From NCBI GenBank assembly GCA_029558215.1, contig JAKQFZ010000863.1:1-8427 (forward strand): a DNA stretch of 8,427 bases, in the 5' to 3' direction. This DNA comes from Candidatus Omnitrophota bacterium (lineage in GTDB: Bacteria > Hinthialibacterota > Hinthialibacteria > JAKQFZ01). Below are positions 1-6,971 of the stretch, piece after piece. The notes beneath the pieces are model-generated. The model was not told the DNA's origin and ran no database searches. It saw nothing but the letters and a program-made list of their open reading frames with translations. Position 1 is the stretch's first letter. The number at the start of each line of letters is the position of its first letter. Made by a program: the position numbers and the translations under genes.

Positions 1-372
1 CCAGGCGTGATTGACATCGGCCATCTGGAACCATCATGCCGTGGTTCGCTTCTCTACATTCCCCACTATGTCCCCCATGACAGCGATTACTACAAGACGC
101 CCGACAATGTTCTATCTGAGAAGGCTCATGAGTGGTTGTCCAGAATCTTTCCCCAATTCAAGAGATCATCGGTCACGGGCATCAACATTTTCCGTGCACC
201 CTATGCCGACCCTCTGTATGAGATGAACTACTCGCAGGTTCTCCCTCCACACGAAACTCCTATCAAAGGGCTTTTGCTCTACAACACCACCCAGATTTAC
301 CCCATCACCCGAAGCATGAACAACAGCATCCGATTCGGACTGGAAGCGGCGAGGCATGTCTTAGGGAGATAG
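1..372 (+). CDS. FAD-dependent amine-oxidase-type oxidoreductase, C-terminal part (5' end outside window)
   Basis: The reading frame is open from base 1 (Pro-Gly before the GTG at 7) and ends at TAG 370-372, leaving about 123 C-terminal residues. The GTG at 7 is very probably an internal valine, because the gene has no start or Shine-Dalgarno sequence here and the residues before it fit the family. Seen: an N-terminal strand with LYIPHYVP, a middle FRAPYADP block, then KGLLLYNTTQIYPITRSMNN and SIRFGLEAA. Established knowledge: this is the usual C-terminal layout of flavin amine oxidase/protoporphyrinogen-oxidase-like NAD(P)/FAD proteins, in which the last block closes over the FAD and is followed by an exposed helix. 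The family covers desaturases, protoporphyrinogen oxidases and UDP-galactopyranose mutase relatives. The substrate cannot be assigned without the Rossmann N-terminus. The next gene on the same strand starts 130 bp later, so co-transcription is possible but not shown. Confidence 0.72.
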   Translation, partial: PGVIDIGHLEPSCRGSLLYIPHYVPHDSDYYKTPDNVLSEKAHEWLSRIFPQFKRSSVTGINIFRAPYADPLYEMNYSQVLPPHETPIKGLLLYNTTQIYPITRSMNNSIRFGLEAARHVLGR

Positions 373-376
373 GCCT

Positions 377-398
377 TGTCTCCGTCGGGACATCTTCT
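377..398 (+). terminator. weak terminator-like hairpin after the oxidoreductase gene
   Basis: Five bases after the TAG stop, TGTCTC (377-382) pairs with GGGACA (387-392) around a CGTC loop, with one G-T wobble. It is followed by the T-rich TCTTCT (393-398). Position and shape suit a weak intrinsic terminator, but the stem is only six pairs and the T tract is interrupted, so it may be chance. Confidence 0.3.
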
Positions 399-502
399 AG
401 CGTCACCATGTATCATCGAGCGTCATTGAGCGACGTGCGTACAGAGCGGCGTCTGAGTGGTGGTACACTTTCCGGTGAACCTGATTGTAAGAGAGTGCTG
501 CC

Positions 503-1561
503 ATGAAGCCCATCATCAATGTACATTGTCATCTTCTGAATTTCCGTTTTGTTCCCGATCGCTTCTTTAGGAAGAGGGCTCCGTTTGGTGAGGATTTGTT
601 GAGCAAGACTACAAGCCGAGCCATTGTGAGAATACTGACTCTCATGCGCCCTGGAAGACGCCATGATCGAGCGCATGACGTGCTTGGCCTGTTGCGCGGT
701 GGCATTGGGGATGTGGCCACAGCGCTGGTCAGAGAAATGGACGCCGCGGGAATCAGTCTGGCGACACCCCTGGCAATGGATCTGGAATTTGGCTGTCATC
801 GAAACAGACCCGAGATCCCGTATCGTGATCAGTTGAAGATGCTCTCTTTGATTGTTTCCGAACATCCCGAAAGGCTTAAGCCTTTTGTGATGTTGGATCC
901 CCGGCGATCGGGCAGCGCTGAACTTGCCATCCAATGTCTCGAACGAATGGATTTTTGCGGCGTGAAAATCTATCCCTCTCTCGGTTACAGCCCTGATCCC
1001 TACGATGTGCTCAATGACAAACATTCCTCAGCAAATCTCGAAGCCATCTACGGTTACTGTGAAGGTCATTCAATTCCGATTACGGCGCACTGTTCACGGG
1101 GCGGAGCCTATGGAGAGCACATCCTTCCAGAACATCACATCCGTGACGCCTATGCCCATCCTCGCTGTTGGGAGACTGTATTGAAGAAGCACAATCGGCT
1201 GATTCTCAATCTGGCGCACTTTGGTGGGGATCTCGGATTGGTCGAGGACGATTCATGGTCAGGAGCGATCCTCGAGATGATGAAAGATCATCCAACCCTC
1301 TATGCCGATCTGTCCTGCAATCCTCAGGCGCTTGAGCGCAAGAGCAGCGTGCAGTACTTCAAGAGCCTGAGACGGGTTCTCGATGATCCCTTAACGCGAG
1401 AGCGGATACTTTTTGGTACAGATTGGTTCATGCTGAGACACACCTGGACAGAATCGGAAATTGTCAGAGTGTTTGGTGAACTGCCGAAAGATGACTTTGA
1501 GCAGATCACTTTCAGGAATCCGAGTGCGTTTCTTTTCCCCAACTCGTGTCGCCCGCGTTGA
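503..1561 (+). CDS. metal-dependent amidohydrolase (amidohydrolase-2-like, TIM-barrel)
   Basis: Complete 352-residue protein, ATG 503 to TGA 1559-1561, with a modest purine-rich ribosome site AAGAGAG (489-495) seven bases upstream. The amidohydrolase metal-site residues appear in the expected order: NVHCH gives H8 and H10 on the first barrel strand, K155 lies in GVKIYPSLGY, H196 in ITAHC, H239 in NLAHFGG and D307 in LFGTDWF. Established knowledge: the HxH-K-H-H-D pattern binds one or two divalent metals in amidohydrolase-superfamily hydrolases and decarboxylases. The LYADLS and GTDW surroundings resemble the amidohydrolase-2 (PF04909) branch, which includes ACMSD-type decarboxylases. There is no signal peptide, so it is likely cytoplasmic. 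Residues of about 15-70 form an Arg-rich helical insertion after the first strand. Neighbours give no substrate: an oxidoreductase upstream on the same strand and a convergent acyltransferase downstream. The fold is secure; the reaction is unknown. Confidence 0.88.
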   Translation: MKPIINVHCHLLNFRFVPDRFFRKRAPFGEDLLSKTTSRAIVRILTLMRPGRRHDRAHDVLGLLRGGIGDVATALVREMDAAGISLATPLAMDLEFGCHRNRPEIPYRDQLKMLSLIVSEHPERLKPFVMLDPRRSGSAELAIQCLERMDFCGVKIYPSLGYSPDPYDVLNDKHSSANLEAIYGYCEGHSIPITAHCSRGGAYGEHILPEHHIRDAYAHPRCWETVLKKHNRLILNLAHFGGDLGLVEDDSWSGAILEMMKDHPTLYADLSCNPQALERKSSVQYFKSLRRVLDDPLTRERILFGTDWFMLRHTWTESEIVRVFGELPKDDFEQITFRNPSAFLFPNSCRPR

Positions 1562-1602
1562 ATGTGTTACGCGCAGAGGAACGTCAGGCCTCGTGCAGTT
1601 CC

Positions 1603-1624
1603 ACTCGTTGAGAGGGAAACGAGT
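1603..1624. terminator. possible bidirectional terminator hairpin between convergent genes
   Basis: ACTCGTT (1603-1609) and AACGAGT (1618-1624) form a perfect 7-bp stem around an 8-base purine loop. It sits 42 bp past the amidohydrolase stop and 54 bp past the end of the acyltransferase gene on the other strand, where a shared terminator would be expected. Neither strand has a T run after the stem, so an intrinsic terminator is only a weak suggestion. Confidence 0.3.
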
Positions 1625-1677
1625 TCCTGATTCATTCGCCGGATGGTGTCTGGACGATGGGAACTCAGCCTATGTGC

Positions 1678-2919
1678 CTAGAGTGCGAGCCGAATGCCGA
1701 TTCTCTTCAAGAATGCAGTGCTCCACGTCACCGCAAAGGCAAAGATCACACCTCTGAGGATGGCAAGAGAAGCGCTCGTCGCGGCGATCCTTTCGTAGAA
1801 CCCAACGCCAGTCCATTGCAGGAATGCGTAGACCATAGGTGCGAGAATATACGCCATCAGTGGATTTTCCCCTGCCGGAGCCAGTGCCCAAGTCCACCGC
1901 TTCCAGCCGCGAACATCAATGATCCAGTACAGTGCCACCCAGCACCAACACGTCCATGCCGCACCCCAAAGGCACCAGCTCGGGGTTGCTTTCACTTTGC
2001 TTATGCCCCAGATCGGTCGGAGCAATACGGCGGCGGCAGCCATGCCAAAGCCGAACAACACCGCAGCTCGAATGCGCGCCAAGTGACTTTGCGTCTTAGA
2101 ACCGGACAAGAGAAGGGTGCCAAGAAATGCCCCGGCCGTCGCAATAGCTCCGTGCGACCCGATCATCGTTCCAATGTCCACTTTCTGCTTGATGAGACCC
2201 CATGAGGAAAACACGCCTGCGCGGTCACCCATGAAGACACACAGCAGCAGTCCAAAGGCACCCATCATCCCCACGGGACTCCCCTGAGTGATGGCGTAGA
2301 CGAAACACGTTGTGAGATACGCCCATCCAATCAATCCGAGAATCCCCCACCACATTGTACGGATCCCAAAAGTATTCCCTCCTTCGGTTACGCGATACAT
2401 AAGTGCCAGTCCTGTCAGAAGAACGATGCCGAACAGTCGCAACACCCACGAAACCGTTCTGGTGCTGCCTTGTTGTCGAGGGATCTGCTTCCAGATCAAG
2501 ATCACCGCAACATACCCGATCAGACTCCACAGAGGCAGAGACAGAGCGCCATCAATTGAGGACGCATAGGTATTGACCATGAACACACCGATGATGAGAA
2601 GCCCCAGTGTCCTGGTCAGAATATGACGCCAAATCGCCGACATGGAGTCGCCCTTGTCTTTCCGCCTCTTAAGAGCGGCTGGGATGACCATGCCGACCAT
2701 GAACAAGAACGCCGGAAAGATCACGTCCACAAAGGTCATGCCGTCTTTGTCCTGCGGAAAATGCTTGAGCCACCAGGGGACACTTGCCACTTCACCGATA
2801 TCATTGACGAAAATCATGGCAAGAATGGTCAGTCCTCGAAGGACGTCTATGGAATGGATTCTTTCGGAATGCCCTTGGGTCACTTTGTTTTCGATGCCTC
2901 TGTCGTCCTGAACTGTCAC
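1678..2919 (-). CDS. HGSNAT/DUF5009-type integral membrane acyltransferase
   Basis: A 413-residue polytopic membrane protein. The start is GTG (2919-2917), supported by GGTGAGG (2933-2927) seven bases upstream; no Met comes early enough to replace it without losing the conserved N-terminus. Seen: a polar N-terminus of about 20 residues, then RIHSIDVLRGLTILAMIFVN (20-39), a loop with LKH (H53) and DGMTFVD (D65), then IFPAFLFMVG (67-76). Many hydrophobic segments follow, by eye about ten or eleven in total, and GENPLMAYIL sits at about 350-359. Established knowledge: these motifs mark the bacterial relatives of heparan-alpha-glucosaminide N-acetyltransferase (HGSNAT, NagX, DUF5009), which move acetyl groups across a membrane onto amino-sugars. 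The His in the first loop corresponds to the proposed catalytic His of the human enzyme, as I recall the alignment. It would act in the inner membrane, perhaps on glucosamine-containing glycans. It stands alone, divergent from addA, with no glycan genes nearby. The family is confident; the substrate is inferred. Confidence 0.87.
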   Translation of the reverse strand: MTVQDDRGIENKVTQGHSERIHSIDVLRGLTILAMIFVNDIGEVASVPWWLKHFPQDKDGMTFVDVIFPAFLFMVGMVIPAALKRRKDKGDSMSAIWRHILTRTLGLLIIGVFMVNTYASSIDGALSLPLWSLIGYVAVILIWKQIPRQQGSTRTVSWVLRLFGIVLLTGLALMYRVTEGGNTFGIRTMWWGILGLIGWAYLTTCFVYAITQGSPVGMMGAFGLLLCVFMGDRAGVFSSWGLIKQKVDIGTMIGSHGAIATAGAFLGTLLLSGSKTQSHLARIRAAVLFGFGMAAAAVLLRPIWGISKVKATPSWCLWGAAWTCWCWVALYWIIDVRGWKRWTWALAPAGENPLMAYILAPMVYAFLQWTGVGFYERIAATSASLAILRGVIFAFAVTWSTAFLKRIGIRLAL

Positions 2920-2926
2920 CTGTGAA

Positions 2927-2933
2927 CCTCACC
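2927..2933 (-). promoter_or_regulatory. ribosome binding site deciding the GTG start of the acyltransferase
   Basis: On the minus strand GGTGAGG lies seven bases before the GTG at 2919. It is a good Shine-Dalgarno match at ideal spacing, which favours this non-ATG start. Confidence 0.6.
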
Positions 2934-2948
2934 GGTTTTGTTTGAATC

Positions 2949-2978
2949 ATTATTACGTGATTGCTCCCTTGCTTGCAA
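2949..2978 (-). promoter_or_regulatory. candidate promoter for the acyltransferase gene
   Basis: On the minus strand TTGCAA (2978-2973) is followed after 18 bp by AATAAT (2954-2949), a five-of-six match to the sigma-70 -10 consensus. Transcription would start near 2942, giving a leader of about 20 bases that contains the ribosome site. The -35 match is four of six. A 5-bp inverted repeat, AATCA (2945-2949) and TGATT (2958-2962), brackets the -10 and could be an operator, although it is short. Confidence 0.4.
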
Positions 2979-3001
2979 TGGTGTTTCAAATGTCATACAA
3001 A
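2973..3001 (+). promoter_or_regulatory. candidate promoter for addA, sharing the -35 hexamer
   Basis: TTGCAA (2973-2978) and TACAAA (2996-3001) are separated by 17 bp, and each matches the sigma-70 consensus at four of six positions. Transcription would begin near 3008, leaving a leader of about 67 bases before ATG 3075. TTGCAA is its own reverse complement and is the same hexamer proposed for the opposite gene. A better -35 word, TTGACT (3006-3011), lies in this gap but has no -10 at the right distance. Confidence 0.3.
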
Positions 3002-3061
3002 TACTTTGACTTGTGCCGAATAGTGGGAGGGTCACAGCGATGTATTGCCAGGCTCCGTGGA

Positions 3062-3070
3062 AGGGTGGAG
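3062..3070 (+). promoter_or_regulatory. ribosome binding site fixing the addA start at 3075
   Basis: AGGGTGGAG ends four bases before ATG 3075 and is the only purine-rich Shine-Dalgarno-like stretch at a usable distance. It supports ATG 3075 over the in-frame TTG at 3045, which would add ten residues not typical of AddA N-termini. Confidence 0.55.
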
Positions 3071-3074
3071 TCGC

Positions 3075-6000
3075 ATGACACAGGATACAAAATGGACAGA
3101 GGCACAGCGGCGGGCGATTCAGACCGTTGGCAAGACTCTCTTGGTGTCTGCAGGTGCCGGAGCCGGCAAGACTGCGGTTCTTACTCAGCGCTGTCTGTAT
3201 CTTGTCGCGGATCGAAAACCGCCGACTGAACTGAACCGAATCCTTGTCGTGACTTTTACCGAAGCCGCAGCGGCTGAGATGCGCCAGAGAATTGGCGATG
3301 CACTGCGGGAGCGACTGGAGTCCGACGAGAGCAATGCTTATCTCCGGCGACAACTGGCGCTGTTGGAGCAGTCTCCCATCTCAACGCTGCACTCCTTCTG
3401 CCTGCGTCTGCTGCGTGAATTCTTCTATGAGTTGCATCTCGATCCAAACTGCCGTGTGATCGAGGAAGATGAACTCCTTCTGCTCAAGGAGGAAATCGTG
3501 ACTGAGGTCATGGAGCAATTCTATGCCGCAGAAGATGAGCAAGGGGATCACTTCAGATCGTTGGTGGACTGTTACGGGGGAGTCAGTGGCGACAATCAAC
3601 TGCGACAAGCGCTCCTGAATCTCCACTCATTCTTGCAGGGGGTTCCCGACTCAGAGAGTTGGCTTGAGGAGACACTGCGTTTGTACCAGGGAATCGGCTC
3701 GAGAAGTACTCTCGACGGCTTGCCATGGTTTTCGGAGTTCGACCGACTTTTCAGAGAGGAACTTGACGCTCTTGAGCAACAAGCCAGGAAAGTCTGTAGC
3801 CGACAGGATATTCAGTCGGTGCCGAAATACCTTCGGGATGCTACAAATCTTCACAAGGACTTTCAGGCCTGGTGCGAGTTTCTGTCTGGCAACGGCGTGC
3901 TTGAGACGGCGAAGTTGATCAGGTCATTTAAGATTCCGAGGAAGCCGTCCGTTCCGAATGCGCCCGAGGCCGCAAGCCGTGCGTTGGATGCTCTGCGGGA
4001 GCGTTTCAAGAAGGGCTGGTTGTTCTCCGTCTCCCCGTATTCCATGGAAGACTGGCTTGCCGGCATCGCACGCACGCAACCTCACGCGCAGACGCTTTGC
4101 GAAGTGTATCAGGCCTTTCGAGCCGCTCTTGCTGATGCCAAGAAACGGGCAGGTTGCATTGATTTTTCTGATATGGAGCATCTCTGTTTGCGTCTCCTGT
4201 CGGACACTTCGTCTGTGCCTGGAGAAAGACACCCCTCTCCGGTTGCGCTCAGTCTTCGGGAACGCTTTGACCACATCTTGGTGGATGAATACCAGGACAT
4301 CAATCCGGTTCAGGATGAGATACTGCGGTTGCTGTCGAGAGAGAGTTGCAGGGATTCTGAGTCGAATCTGTTCATGGTCGGAGACGTGAAGCAAAGCATC
4401 TATGGATTCCGCCTGGCAGATCCCGGTCTTTTTGTTCAAAAGCACAGAACATTCTCCGATACGGATGAAGGGCACCAGATGAAGGTTTTCCTTCGGGAGA
4501 ATTTCCGATCTCGTGAAAACATAATCAATGGCGTGAACGCACTCTTCAGGCTTCTGATGACAGAGAGTCTTTCGGACATACGATACGACCAGAGTCAGGA
4601 ACTGGTCTGCGCTGCGCAGTATCCTGATGATGATGGCCTGTCGGCGAAGTCTCATCCTATCGAGATTCACCTTCTGGAGCGCAAGCCTCTCCACCGCCAG
4701 GAGGAAGACACACCCGATGGTGAACCGGACGAACAAACAGGAAAGGAGGAGAATCTCGAACAAGCAGACAAAGAGGCCTGTGTTGTGGCAGAGCTGATTC
4801 AGGAGATGATAGAGCCTGTTGAGGGCACGCCTCTTCAGGTCTGGGACAATAGAAAGAAGTGCTATCGCGGCGCGTCCTATCGAGACGTTGTCGTATTGTT
4901 GCGCGCATTAAAGGAGAAGGCCGAACGTTTCGCCGATGTTCTTCGCCGAGCGGGACTTCCCGTCTATGCGGAAGCGGGAACAGGCTATCTTCGCGCGACG
5001 GAGATTCAGGACATGCTTGCACTGCTGGGTGTCTTGGACAATCCGTGTCAGGACATCGCCTTGTCGGCGGCTCTGCGGTCTCCGATCTTTCGTCTGCAGG
5101 CAGGCGATCTTCTTCGAATTCGGCGTATCAAGGAAGATGGGGATTTCTATTCCGCAGTCAAACACTATGCGCAACAGCAATCAGATTCCCTTGCCGAGAG
5201 GCTTCGCGAAATTTTGGAGCAGATCGATTCCTGGCGAACACTCGCTCGACAGCGACCTCTCTCTTCGGTGATTTGGGAGTTGTTTCAACAGACGGAGTAC
5301 CTCTCCTACGTTGCCGGACTTCCCAGCGGGGCACTTCGACGTGCAAACCTTCTGAAACTTCACAACAGAAGTATGCAGTTCGACCGTTTTGTCCGACAGG
5401 GCTTGGCGCGATTTCTTCAGTTCATCGAACGCATGGAAGAAGTTGGAGCCGACTATGGCGAGGCACCCTATCTTTCAGAGGCGGAAGACGTTGTGCGTGT
5501 GATGTCCATCCATAAGAGCAAGGGATTGGAATTCCCAATTGTCATCGTTCCGGATCTGGGGAAGGCCTTCAACTTCTCTGACGAGAGAGGTGACATCCTT
5601 TTTGACCGAAACCTGTTCATGGGGCTGAAGGCTGTGGAACTGGAGCGCATGATCAAGTACCCGACGCTCTCTCATGAGATCATCGGGATGCGCAAGCATG
5701 AACGAACACTCGCGGAGGAAATGAGGGTTCTTTACGTCGCGCTGACCCGTGCCAGAGAAAAGTTGATCCTCGTCGGTTCCGTTGAATTGGAAAAGACTCT
5801 GGGCGTCTGGGAGCAATACAGGGGCGAAGAAGACAAAGGGAAACTCGCCGATGCTTTGGAAGATCGTTTCCGAAGAGCGACCCGGATGACCGATTGGGTG
5901 GGTCCGGCAATCACGGTCTTGTCCGAGAACTCCTTTCCGCCCGCCCAGGAGAGTCGAACTGAAGTCACTATGCATTGTGACATTGAGAGATCCGCATTCT

Positions 6001-6971
6001 TTCGAGTCTTTCTTTATCCATCGGCAGTCGTTGAACAGATGTCTGTCCAGGGAAGAATGAGCCGAAGCCCGTTGATTTCTGAAGACTGCATTGAGTCTTT
6101 GTCGCCCTACCAGATCGAACAGTCTTCCGATTCCGTGGTGGCAAAGAATATCCTGCAACAAGTTCAGTGGCACTATTCCCACGAGTCTCAGTTGCAGATT
6201 CCGTCCAAGATGTCCATCAGTGAGATCAAACGTCGCTTTGATCTTCAAAACAATGGCAGCGAAGAAGAAGAGACCTCTCACCTGCAGCCTGTCCGACTGT
6301 CTCGAAAGCCTCAGTTTGTCGAGCAGTCGCGAGAGGAAATCAGCAGCATGGAGAGAGGACTCATCACCCACCTTGTCTTGCAGCATCTCGATCTTTCCAT
6401 TCCATTGAATGAGGGTGCGATCCGCTCGCAAGTGAAGCGGATGGTCGAGGGGGAATTGCTGACGCAAGAGCAGGCCGCCGAGGTGTTGGTCAAGTCGCTG
6501 GTTCAGTTTTTTGAATCGGACTTGGGACAGAGACTTCAGCACAGTCACAACAGTGTGCGCCGAGAGGTTCCTTTCAGTTTCGCAGTTCCAGCGTGTTCGG
6601 TGATCCAGGATCTCCCTGAACAGGCATCTTCAGAGTCCATTCTCATTCAGGGAATCATTGACTGTCTGCTTGAGGAATCGGATGGCTTTACGCTGGTGGA
6701 TTTCAAGACGGATCGAGTCACTGAAGAACAAGTACCCGACAGGGCTCTGAAGTACCAACTGCAGATGGCTGTCTACCGTCGGGCAGTTCGTCAAGCGTTT
6801 GGAAAGCCAGTGAAGGAGACCATTCTCTACTTTCTTCGACCGAGGGTGGCGCACTCTGTTCAAGCAAATACTGAGAGTCTTGATGATTCCAAACTTCTTC
6901 TTGAGAATCTAGTCTCTACTGCGTGGTACCCACCAGTTCAACACGCTGAACCTGGTCGCGAGGAATCTTGA
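3075..6971 (+). CDS. addA: AddA-type ATP-dependent helicase/nuclease (double-strand break repair)
   Basis: A 1298-residue protein, about the usual length for AddA (1200-1300). It carries the whole UvrD/Rep (SF1A) motif set: Q motif WTEAQRRAI (7-15), Walker A SAGAGAGKT (25-33, K32), Ia VTFTEAAAAEMR, Walker B DEYQD (404-408), motif III GDVKQSIYGFR (Q440, R446), motif IV LRENFR (473-478), motif V HKSKGLEF (813-820) and motif VI VLYVALTRAREKL (885-897, R892). The STLHSFCLRLLREFF and CIDFSDMEHLCLRLL segments are typical AddA. The C-terminal RecB-type nuclease is complete: H1099, D1196 in GIID, D1209 and K1211 in DFKTD, and Q1230-x3-Y1234. Established knowledge: AddA with AddB unwinds and resects DNA ends up to Chi-like sites before RecA loading. 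An acidic insert around residues 535-570 follows motif IV, as in many homologues. No addB adjoins it. Its last 18 codons overlap the opposing downstream gene. Family certain; AddB partnership inferred. Confidence 0.96.
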   Translation: MTQDTKWTEAQRRAIQTVGKTLLVSAGAGAGKTAVLTQRCLYLVADRKPPTELNRILVVTFTEAAAAEMRQRIGDALRERLESDESNAYLRRQLALLEQSPISTLHSFCLRLLREFFYELHLDPNCRVIEEDELLLLKEEIVTEVMEQFYAAEDEQGDHFRSLVDCYGGVSGDNQLRQALLNLHSFLQGVPDSESWLEETLRLYQGIGSRSTLDGLPWFSEFDRLFREELDALEQQARKVCSRQDIQSVPKYLRDATNLHKDFQAWCEFLSGNGVLETAKLIRSFKIPRKPSVPNAPEAASRALDALRERFKKGWLFSVSPYSMEDWLAGIARTQPHAQTLCEVYQAFRAALADAKKRAGCIDFSDMEHLCLRLLSDTSSVPGERHPSPVALSLRERFDHILVDEYQDINPVQDEILRLLSRESCRDSESNLFMVGDVKQSIYGFRLADPGLFVQKHRTFSDTDEGHQMKVFLRENFRSRENIINGVNALFRLLMTESLSDIRYDQSQELVCAAQYPDDDGLSAKSHPIEIHLLERKPLHRQEEDTPDGEPDEQTGKEENLEQADKEACVVAELIQEMIEPVEGTPLQVWDNRKKCYRGASYRDVVVLLRALKEKAERFADVLRRAGLPVYAEAGTGYLRATEIQDMLALLGVLDNPCQDIALSAALRSPIFRLQAGDLLRIRRIKEDGDFYSAVKHYAQQQSDSLAERLREILEQIDSWRTLARQRPLSSVIWELFQQTEYLSYVAGLPSGALRRANLLKLHNRSMQFDRFVRQGLARFLQFIERMEEVGADYGEAPYLSEAEDVVRVMSIHKSKGLEFPIVIVPDLGKAFNFSDERGDILFDRNLFMGLKAVELERMIKYPTLSHEIIGMRKHERTLAEEMRVLYVALTRAREKLILVGSVELEKTLGVWEQYRGEEDKGKLADALEDRFRRATRMTDWVGPAITVLSENSFPPAQESRTEVTMHCDIERSAFFRVFLYPSAVVEQMSVQGRMSRSPLISEDCIESLSPYQIEQSSDSVVAKNILQQVQWHYSHESQLQIPSKMSISEIKRRFDLQNNGSEEEETSHLQPVRLSRKPQFVEQSREEISSMERGLITHLVLQHLDLSIPLNEGAIRSQVKRMVEGELLTQEQAAEVLVKSLVQFFESDLGQRLQHSHNSVRREVPFSFAVPACSVIQDLPEQASSESILIQGIIDCLLEESDGFTLVDFKTDRVTEEQVPDRALKYQLQMAVYRRAVRQAFGKPVKETILYFLRPRVAHSVQANTESLDDSKLLLENLVSTAWYPPVQHAEPGREES

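Noticed and set aside
399..425. Direct repeat AGCGTCA at 399-405 and 419-425
   Set aside because: Only seven bases with two copies; no further copies or promoter relation seen, so probably chance.
413..1024. Open frame of 203 codons on the minus strand across the amidohydrolase start
   Set aside because: It is antisense to the HxH and following conserved segments of the amidohydrolase and shows no family motif.
1657..2205. Open frame of 182 codons on the plus strand over the acyltransferase 3' half
   Set aside because: Rich in Pro, Arg, Ser and Cys, with no domain; it is the antisense shadow of clear membrane segments.
3045..3074. TTG at 3045 as the addA start
   Set aside because: It adds ten residues unlike AddA N-termini and lacks a ribosome site at good distance, while ATG 3075 has one.
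3924..4763. Open frame of 279 codons on the minus strand inside addA
   Set aside because: Antisense to Walker B and motifs III-IV of a confident gene, with no domain, signal peptide or ribosome site of note.
5475..6548. Long open frame of 357 codons on the minus strand inside addA
   Set aside because: It lies entirely antisense to motifs V and VI and the following region of addA, has no recognisable domain, and its composition (rich in Leu, Arg, His, Ser) is typical of a shadow frame.
6933..6955. Hairpin in the overlap of addA and the Sm-like gene (GTTCA/TGAAC plus CCA/TGG with one bulged C) as a terminator
   Set aside because: There is no T tract on either strand and it falls within the coding sequence of both genes, so codon content alone may explain it.
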